Origin: Limnoperna fortunei
Taxonomy: Eukaryota; Mollusca; Bivalvia; Mytilida; Modiolidae
Length of the DNA: 64,000 nt
Direction: 5' to 3'
Assembly (NCBI GenBank): GCA_944474755.1
Contig: OX104122.1
Span: 14,456,641-14,520,640 of the forward strand
Shown piece by piece: positions 56,548 through 64,000 of this stretch (its first letter is position 1; the number at the start of each line of letters is the position of its first letter). The notes below the pieces were generated by a model. It was not told the DNA's origin. It ran no database searches and worked only from the letters and a program-made list of their open reading frames with translations. Both the position numbers and the translations under genes were made by a program.

Positions 56548-58914
56548 AAGACAAGAGAAGAAGAAGCATAAACTGGACTCCACTACAAACGGAAAGTACT
56601 GCCGCTTCATATACTCCCCGCAATTTACAGAAGAGTACGTATTGTTACATATTATAGAAAGCAAAAATGGAGGAAGGTAGTAATATCAGAAAAGGTTGAT
56701 TTTGTTACAAAATATATAGTTTTGTTTAAAACTTATATTTTATGACGTCTAGTTGTAAGTCGACGAAAATCCAGTCTTTTAGCCAATTCTCGTAACTTAG
56801 GGCTGCAGTTAAGAACATTCGGAAACCTTAATTTCAAAGTTGACACCCGGAGACAGAAATATATACAATTTATAAAAACTGTTTAATTTAAATTTGAGTG
56901 CATGCAAATTTGTTAAAACTATAATCATTTGTAGTTTTTTATGTTATAAATTAACAAATTATACGAAATGCATTCAGCACGAACATGATATGGATAAAGC
57001 TTAATATACTTCTATTAGTCAGATCAGTTAAGAGTAATTATATATTTTGGTTTTTTAATATTAACTTGTAACACAAAAATCAATAAAATATATGTCGCTC
57101 TTTTAGGTACGCATATTCATTTTACACCGTAAACTATGTGGTGGTTACTCATATTTTATATAAAAACTATTAAGCCTGCTGATCAGATAAGACATTAATA
57201 CGAAAGTGTCAAAAAATAAAAAGTTATAAAAATCGAACACTGATCAAACATATAAAAAACTTTTAACAATACCTCAAAACATCAGGAATTAGAGATAGTC
57301 AAAATCAACCTGTCCTAATTAATTTTGTATCGTGACAAATGAAAAGTATTTACAGCGTCTGGTCGAGCTCATGCTTCGCATGTAAATAACGAAGAGCTAA
57401 TTAAAATCTATTAAAAATTGTTTTGTTCAATTCATCAGCGTTAAATTTGGCACTATTTTCATTTTGATAAAACGATTTCTCACAAAAAATGTTGACCTAA
57501 TTTTGATAATGTTGAGGGGAAGTGTAACCTATGAACAGTCTTTCAGGCTATGCCGCTTGCATTTGACATGATTTGTCCAATACTATTGAAAGTCTCGAAA
57601 GAAGACGAACGTTTGTAAACAAAAGTTGATCCGTTTAGATACCAAAAGGCTGACTTACAATGTAAAATTTCCGTAACAAAAGCCAAAGGTTGATTAGTAA
57701 CAAGTAAACAAAAAAAACATAATATGAAATATGGACAGGTTATTGTTGTTATTGGAGTTTTGTAATAAAAAGGTGCATAATGAAAGAAAAAAATGCAAGC
57801 GAAAAACTGGACACAACAGTGTGTGACTTTTAGTATAGATGCCTTTACAATATTTATGGAAAGAAACAGAAAAGTTTGTTTGTAATTAACACATAGAAAG
57901 ATTACATGTACAATACATGATATATACTTTAAAAAAATGCTAATTTGCAAAACAAATTCTGAAAGGAAAAAGCAAATATTATACCATTGCCTTGTTTACA
58001 TTATGTATTTGCATATTTTAATAAAGTGAAATTCATCTTAGACTTCGATTTGCCTATTTATAAATGCTAGAAATTGTTGTACATGTGTTACGAGTATTTT
58101 TGCAGCATATTTCACATGAGTATTTACCATTTGTTTCTTCATACAAAAAGCTATTTTCCACACTTATGGCAACTAATTTCTTTTTAAAAAAATCGTTAAA
58201 TAAACAATAGCTTTGAAATTGTCTATGCCACATACGCTTTCGGACTTATCAAGTTTTATTTGTGAATCATCGGTAATACAACAACCTGCTACTAGCTTTA
58301 TGTTTTATAATTTAAATGTATTAAATTCAGAAAATTACTACATTGTATATAAATGAATGGATCGATGCAATATTTTTGTTTGCACCGACAATGTCGTTGA
58401 CCGAGTGGTTGCAAAATAATTATTTGAAATGGTCTTAAAAGTATTATAATCATGCAATAATAATGTTGCACTGAAATTATGATAGGATCATTTCGACGTT
58501 TAGATGCACATTTATTTCAGTACTTCGATTTCCACCTAAAAACGAAAACGTTGCTTGGCATCCTAATTCCGTTCTAACTCATGCTAATTCGTATCTATTT
58601 TATTTATAGTCTTACTTTACTTTAATCATGTGGTTGATTTTTGGTCTGCGCTTTACTGGGAAATATTGTGATTACCGTTTATAAATAAATAACATTTGCT
58701 TTATAGTCGTAAGGATTTTTTGTCATTATATTATTTATTTTATTATATCTTTGAACCATGTAATTGATTGATTTAAGCGAATTGTTTGAAAGTAGTATAT
58801 TGGAGTAATTTTTCTTAATTATAGATGAACAACAAAATAATACATCAGTACCTCACTTACCAGCAAAACACGGAAATAATAAAGCTTCACATACTCCTAC
58901 CCAATTAGTTAATG
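56548..58914 (+). other. Exon pair 1 (R-type 56548-56634; EQ-type 58825-58914)
   Basis: R exon: acceptor tgtatttttgcag, donor a|gtacgt, reading KRRRSINWTPLQTES. EQ exon: acceptor ttcttaattatag, donor g|gtaatt, reading EQQNNTSVPHLPAKHGNN. The 2.2-kb intron between them holds nothing recognisable. Confidence 0.6.
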
Positions 58915-61900
58915 GTAATTATACATTTATATTTTTAATATATTTTTTGGCAGATTTATAATGCAATTAAATCAATAATCTTGATGTTGCTCTCTTTCGT
59001 TTATGAACAATTTATTTTATGACACGAAATATGTATTTTATATCGAAAGCATTATTGCTGCCAATATAAAAAGGCATTAACACGATAACGTCAATTAACA
59101 AAATAATTATTTCGCGTGGTCGCAATAAAACAGATGACTTTTTTACAGCACCACCAAACAGCTGCAGGTAGATTCATTCACTATTTTCATTGTCAAAAGA
59201 ATACTATTTTACTTTTATGAAGATGATTAAAGTTCGCGAAATTTTTATGTTATCTTTTACCAACTATTCTTAAATTTTCCACTTACATTACAGATCTACA
59301 CAAACGAGGTCCACAGGCACCATTGGTGACAGATACTCAAAATAACTCATTCCATTCACACTTACCATCAGGTATCTGTAATACTTTAAAGAATATGCAT
59401 ACTTGCAAAAACATATTCTACAAGAAAAAAGCAAATCGGCGTAATAATCTGGGAGGCCGAAAGAGCACCAGCAGAGGTATTGACCCAGTGATTGCAATAT
59501 AAGCAAAAACATTAGTTCGGGTAATCGGAACATTTCATTAGAAATAGAAATAACAGCATAGATATTATTTTTATAATTTAAGAGCTGTAAGTTTAAACTA
59601 TAAATTAATACATGTCAGCACTGCAAAATGACTTGTTTTGATGCTAATATTTACATTGAATAGTTCGAGAGTATTCAGAATGAAATTATAATAGCCTCAT
59701 TTTAACGTAAGGTGCACACCAAAGAAGTAGGACAGTACTTCGACCCTCACCAGAAAACGAATCAAGTGCTCAGCATGCTACTTTACCACTTGTTAACGGT
59801 AATTATATATTTATATTTAATATACAGAGCAAAAAGCTGAGGTGAAGCTGCGCATGCGTTAAGATGAAAGTCGAAGAGTTTTTTTTAAGAAAGTTAACTT
59901 TGTATTTAATCTAGATACATTTTCTTGTCCGTAGTTCATACCTTCAGTTCAGCTATATAAACAAGTAATAAAACGATCAAATCTCAAAATAATAATAAAT
60001 AACATACACACTAAGTAAAAATTTAAAACAATAAGCCCGCTGAAAAAAGATTCCATGACAAATGCCACCGAAAGTAATCAATACGATATCACCGGAAGTC
60101 AACAAAGCGAGCTACTTTCATGCTTGTCAGTTATAACGGTACTCCTGGGTAGGCCAGGAGATGAAGACGTAGCAACTCCTTTTCTAATTTATCCTAGCCT
60201 TTGACAATTTCAGCTCGAGCTCATAAATTTAGAGGGTACAAATATCACTCTTTATGAACGTCACCATCGCTTCAGAAAAACCAGATCATGTAAATTTCAA
60301 TTTCTTCATTCTGTTCAAGAAATCACAAGTAACAAAATATTCAAACTAACTTGATAATAATGGACTTTTCTAAAGCTTTTGTAAGGTACCTCACAAACGT
60401 CTCCTATATAAACTTAATTTCTATTGTATACAAAACCTAACTTTAAACTGGATAAAAGCATTCCTTTCTGACAAAACACAAAAAAGTTGTTACAAATGGA
60501 ACATCTTCAAATACCGTACTAATTGCATCTGGAGTTCCTCAGGTCACAGTCCTGGGTCCTATCTTATTTCTTATATACATTGACGACCTTCCAGAGATTT
60601 ATCAAACAGCAAACAACTCACAGATGATTATTTTAATGACAGCATCTACAGTGAAAACTTTAGAAGACTAAAAAATGACCAACTCGCCTGATTAAATTTT
60701 TTAAATAGTATGGCAATATCAACAAATATACTAGTGCCCACAGGCGACAGACTCAGGAAACGCCATACACAAACGTATCAACTCATACAAACTTCCAAAG
60801 ATCCATACAAACTATCACACATTAGAACATGCTACCACCTCAACTTGTTAATGCAGACTCGGACGATTTATTTATAGCAGTTAACACCAACTGTGCTCGT
60901 CTCACTAATTTAAACATACAATTTCGTGTACATAGTTTTTTAACGGCACTCTATCTATATCAAACTTTGGATCTGTTTATGACTAGATATTCCTGAATTA
61001 ATATTATAAGGAAGGTTGTAAAATATTGGTACTCAGCTAACTCAGTTTATTGTGATATTGTAGAACTATTTTTACTTCAGCGACTAGAATATATTCATAG
61101 CTTTATCTTTTTGTACAGGATACTTTTGACATTATTTAGGGTTGTACCTTTTTTAGCTAAAAGAAATTTGAAGAAGAAAAAAATAACAACGGCCAAAACC
61201 TTTCACACTCCGCTATATTAATGGTGGTTTGTCTCTGAACAATCCTAAATTCGGTGACTATTTGCCTCTTACTTAAACTTACTGCTAGGAATAGATTCGC
61301 AAAAAATACAAATTAAACAGTATGACAAACGTTATGCTTGCAACTTTCCAATTGTGAACTTTTCGTTTATCGATAGCAGCATTTTGCAGCTTAAAAGTAT
61401 GGTTTGTATATTTTGCCGCTTATACGTTATGCTAGATCTTGTAATCGGTATTCAAATTTCTAGATCATCACTGCTTCTAATTACTAAGCGACTCAAACAG
61501 GGGTTTGTAGTACCTAGGTTGATCCCTTCAGAAATACTATGACTGTCACCAGGACTAAATTGCTCGCAATAAAAAATTCATCTATTAAATGCGATCAGTA
61601 AATTGACCTTTTTCTAGACATGACTCTACGTGTTCAATTAGTGGCAGGCATTACTTGGACGTCTAGAGACCTGAGTTCAAACATTGTTTATATTGTAATC
61701 GGGTTACTCACTATATGTGTGTTTGTGTGTTTGTGTCCTTGATCGTTTTAGTATTCATGTCTCCACTTTCACCGACATATAATTTTCACGATATGATTGG
61801 TTCGTTGTCGTCAACTATTTTGTATACGTATTGTTCTATGTTTAAATAATCGTTCATTCCGTAATATTACAGATGTGAGGCGAAGAAACGCGCATGTTTT

Positions 61901-63066
61901 TTTTTGTAACCAGAAACAAAACATGCCTCGGTTTATAAATCATCAACCAGATATATGCACCAATTCATTACTTTAAAGTCGCAAGACTTCTTGCAAGAAC
62001 CGAATTCTCAGGGAAGAATTCAAAATTCTGTTATTGGCCAACAGCATTGAAGTAATCGAAATTCCACTAGACGTCTTTGTTAAGGCCTTTTTTCTCAAGA
62101 TGTTTGACATTTTCAACAAATTGTTTTGCTTTAAAATGTACAAGAGTTTGTTGAATTAAAAATTCTACAGGATATTTGCATCTAAATTATTAATGCAGAA
62201 CAAAGAAATAATTCAGTACCAAGGTTACGAAATGGAATTGGAAATAATAGAGGCCCACCTACTTTAAAAAGAAAAGCCAATAGTAATAACAACTTGGACG
62301 TTTCCAGACTATGTTGTTTAAGATTTAGTTCATCAGAAATAAAAAGCGGCGATGAGAGCTAAGTTTGTTAATAAAAATGTGCAAAAGTAAAAATCACTCA
62401 GGCCATTGCTGCCCAGTTTCATTAAACTATTCAGTTGTTCTCAATCTTCAGAAGAGGGTAAAATGCTGAAAAGATAAGGTTGCTGGGCGAAGGGGAAATT
62501 TTTACTGGGAGCATTTGCCCAAGTGAGCTAAAGCTAAGATAATTCCATTGGTAAAGGAACAGAATAGACTTCTGTTAATCAATTCAGAAAAAACTAAACA
62601 TATATTTCTCTTAAAATAGTTTATCGATTGAAATGCGATTTGTTCAATATTCTTAAAAATTAATTATATTGCAGATATAAGGCGTAGAAGAATCCCAACA
62701 CCTCGGTTAACTGAAAGTGAAAATGTTTCGTTACATACACCTTCAACATCAGGTATATACACTACCTTTAGCGAAATAATAATATTATTCCTGCAGTTTT
62801 GTAGCAGAAGATGAATGAATTTTCAAACGTTTTATTAGTAGTAGTTCTCGGTATATTACGAGTATTATTTAATGTAAGAATACAATTCGTTTCAAATGTT
62901 GTAATATATATCAATTTTAATTTTACTCGAGGTTATTTCTACACTATAGATGAACAAGAAAAACATATACCAGTACCGTGTGTCTTACAACCTAAAAACG
63001 AAAGATGCTTACCTCCTAAAAGTAAAAGAAACGTAGACTTGCATCCTCGTAACAAGAATATTAATG
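56548..63066 (+). CDS. Unrecognised multi-exon gene: array of alternating phase-1 exons (partial)
   Basis: Eight short exons were found by eye. R-type: 56548-56634, 59294-59371, 61873-61905(?), 62675-62752. EQ-type: 58825-58914, 59712-59798, 62199-62282, 62950-63066. Every one begins after an AG, ends before GT (GC for the last), has one open frame and is phase 1 at both ends (lengths 87, 78, 33, 78, 90, 87, 84, 117; all divisible by three). R-type exons open (D/E)-x-(R/K)RRR-like and contain T-E-S/T-D-T; EQ-type open with E-Q and N-N or Q-R, carry (S)VP-x-L-like words and end in N before the splice. Types strictly alternate, so a two-exon module was duplicated about four times. The protein is hydrophilic, rich in N, P, T, S and R, probably disordered. 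N- and C-terminal exons were not found. Function unknown. Confidence 0.6.
59294..59798 (+). other. Exon pair 2 (R-type 59294-59371; EQ-type 59712-59798)
   Basis: R exon: acceptor cacttacattacag, donor g|gtatct, reading LHKRGPQAPLVTDTQNN. EQ exon: weak acceptor tttaacgtaag, donor g|gtaatt, reading HQRSRTVLRPSPENESS. The intron start after 59798 (gtaattatatatttatattt) resembles that after 58914, so the duplication included intron DNA. Confidence 0.58.
60230..60960 (+). pseudogene. LINE reverse transcriptase fragment
   Basis: Frames in pieces give HRFRKTRSC, MDFSKAF, a core SGVPQ-x-x-VLGPILFLIYIDDLP (60526-60591) and a C-terminal LPPQLVNADSDD. These are the block order of Jockey/CR1-type non-LTR reverse transcriptases. 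The FxDD catalytic box and endonuclease are missing or scrambled, with many frameshifts. It lies between exon pairs 2 and 3 of the surrounding gene on the same strand, so it is an old intronic insertion. Confidence 0.8.
60961..61872. other. Intronic sequence; no further exon seen
   Basis: The 62-codon plus-strand frame at 61354-61542 lacks motif or splice support. Confidence 0.4.
61873..62282 (+). other. Exon pair 3 (R-type 61873-61905, decayed; EQ-type 62199-62282)
   Basis: R exon: acceptor gtaatattacag, reading VRRRNAHV, then a T run and a gtaacc donor; short and possibly dead. EQ exon: acceptor ttattaatgcag, donor a|gtaata, reading EQRNNSVPRLRNGIGNN after completing the split codon with G. 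Confidence 0.5.
62675..63066 (+). other. Exon pair 4 (R-type 62675-62752; EQ-type 62950-63066)
   Basis: R exon: acceptor taattatattgcag, donor g|gtatat, reading IRRRRIPTPRLTESEN. EQ exon: acceptor tctacactatag, reading EQEKHIPVPCVLQPKNE, longest of its type, ending at g|gcaagt, a consensus GC donor. If that is not used, the frame stops at 63098. Confidence 0.6.
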
Positions 63067-64000
63067 GCAAGTATGAATTTAGTTTTTGGATATGCTAAAT
63101 TCAATTAAAACTCAAATTTCTGTTTAGCTTATACTTGACTGTTTATGATCCTACCTATTTCTATTGAAATGGCGAAGAGATCATCAATCACATTCTCATA
63201 TGAATAGAATAAGCAGTTACAAACCTAGATATTTATGAAATATACTAAGCAAAATTCATTACATACAATTAATGCCCTAAAAAGAGAGTGTTGTTTACCT
63301 GATAAATAGGTATCCACAAATTGTTAATGCTGATAATCTTTATGTAGGTTGCGTAGTATCAAGGGTCTCTAGAAACACGGATAATTGTTGACGCTTTGTT
63401 TAAGTAAGATCAGAAATAAGTCTATGACCTTTATAAGAGACTTATACTACAATTCAACAAAGCAATGTAATAGTTAAGGGCAATATTAAAAGCTCAAAAA
63501 GTCTTAATCGATTGTAACTCTAGCATTCGGTTATTTCTTAACTTATAAATATAAATATCGTCTGTTATGATCTTATGATGAAAAGTCAATTGAAACCCTA
63601 AACTAACTGAAGCAAGAGTTTAAATCAATAGTTACAACTACCAAGACAGTATTTAGTAATCTAGATCATCTTGAGCATCGTGATATGGATCGACTCAAAA
63701 TAAGAACAGGCAAAAACAAAAAGCAATAAAGAAAACTGGAGATGAGCAACACCGAATATTAAAACTGGCGTAAATTCAGATGCTCCGAAAAGGTCCTGTT
63801 TTACAAGCGGCACTACTTAAAGTAACAAACTTATAAACTGTTCCTTTCATTGTTTTCTGTTTTATATAATAATCATAACTGTTTTACGTTTAATCTTCTT
63901 AAACCAGTATTGACGAGTTTTTGTATAGGCTTAAAAATCAAACAATTCTCTGAATAATAAAAAACATCTGAATATGTTGTGATGTATAGGTCAGCTACTT
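63067..64000. other. No confident gene
   Basis: A possible further exon after tttagtaatctag (63658) reads HLEHRDMDR before a gc-type donor, but it does not match either exon type well. Otherwise AT-rich. Confidence 0.35.

Noticed and set aside
59149..59167. 19-base possible micro-exon between acceptor ttttttacag and donor gtagat
   Set aside because: Its length would break the phase-1 pattern kept by all other exons of the array.

Overview
The window looks like nuclear DNA of a mollusc, most likely a bivalve. It is AT-rich and gene-poor. It has split genes with GT-AG introns and at least two dozen copies or remnants of one tRNA-derived SINE whose 3' part resembles the Meta-domain SINEs of molluscs. 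It also carries a tyrosine-recombinase (DIRS-order) retrotransposon, LINE remnants, inverted-repeat MITEs, minisatellites and a lineage-expanded family of RING-less B-box (TRIM-like) genes. No prokaryotic feature, rRNA or bona fide tRNA gene was seen. The species cannot be named from this sequence.

Layout. (1) 0.8-37 kb holds three same-strand (-) copies of a duplicated block, each with one single-coding-exon B-box/coiled-coil/beta-propeller gene (1856-3535, 14384-16066, 31882-33567) and several kb of shared flank. Block 1 was invaded by a broken DIRS-like retroelement (about 3957-8696), block 2 by a fold-back sequence. (2) Between blocks 2 and 3 lies an imperfect palindrome of about 8 kb (20334-28296). 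Its arms of about 3.9 and 4.1 kb carry mirrored SINEs, and terminal motifs also recur at its centre and 0.6 kb beyond its right end. (3) 37-41.2 kb has two tiny genes, convergent and each with a TATA-like box, predicted to encode 38- and 36-residue secreted peptides with acidic tails, plus one further TATA promoter without a clear product. (4) 41-48.3 kb is repeats: MITE-like inverted repeats, a 30-bp minisatellite and a tandem SINE doublet. (5) 48.6-51.4 kb is a broken three-exon gene (-) with a zinc finger; a SINE and a MITE sit in its intron. (6) 54.1-54.9 kb is a 47-bp minisatellite interrupted by a PIF/Harbinger-type MITE. (7) 56.5-63.1 kb (+) is an array of short phase-1 exons in which two exon types alternate (R-type, EQ-type) in four pairs. 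This appears to be part of an unrecognised gene for a low-complexity repeat protein, with a LINE fragment in one intron.

The B-box genes probably form a rapidly duplicating regulatory or immune-type family. The exon-pair array and the two acidic mini-peptides are the least explained coding features. Most of the remaining DNA is transposon debris. All exon calls are by eye from splice signals and reading phase; no transcript data were available.
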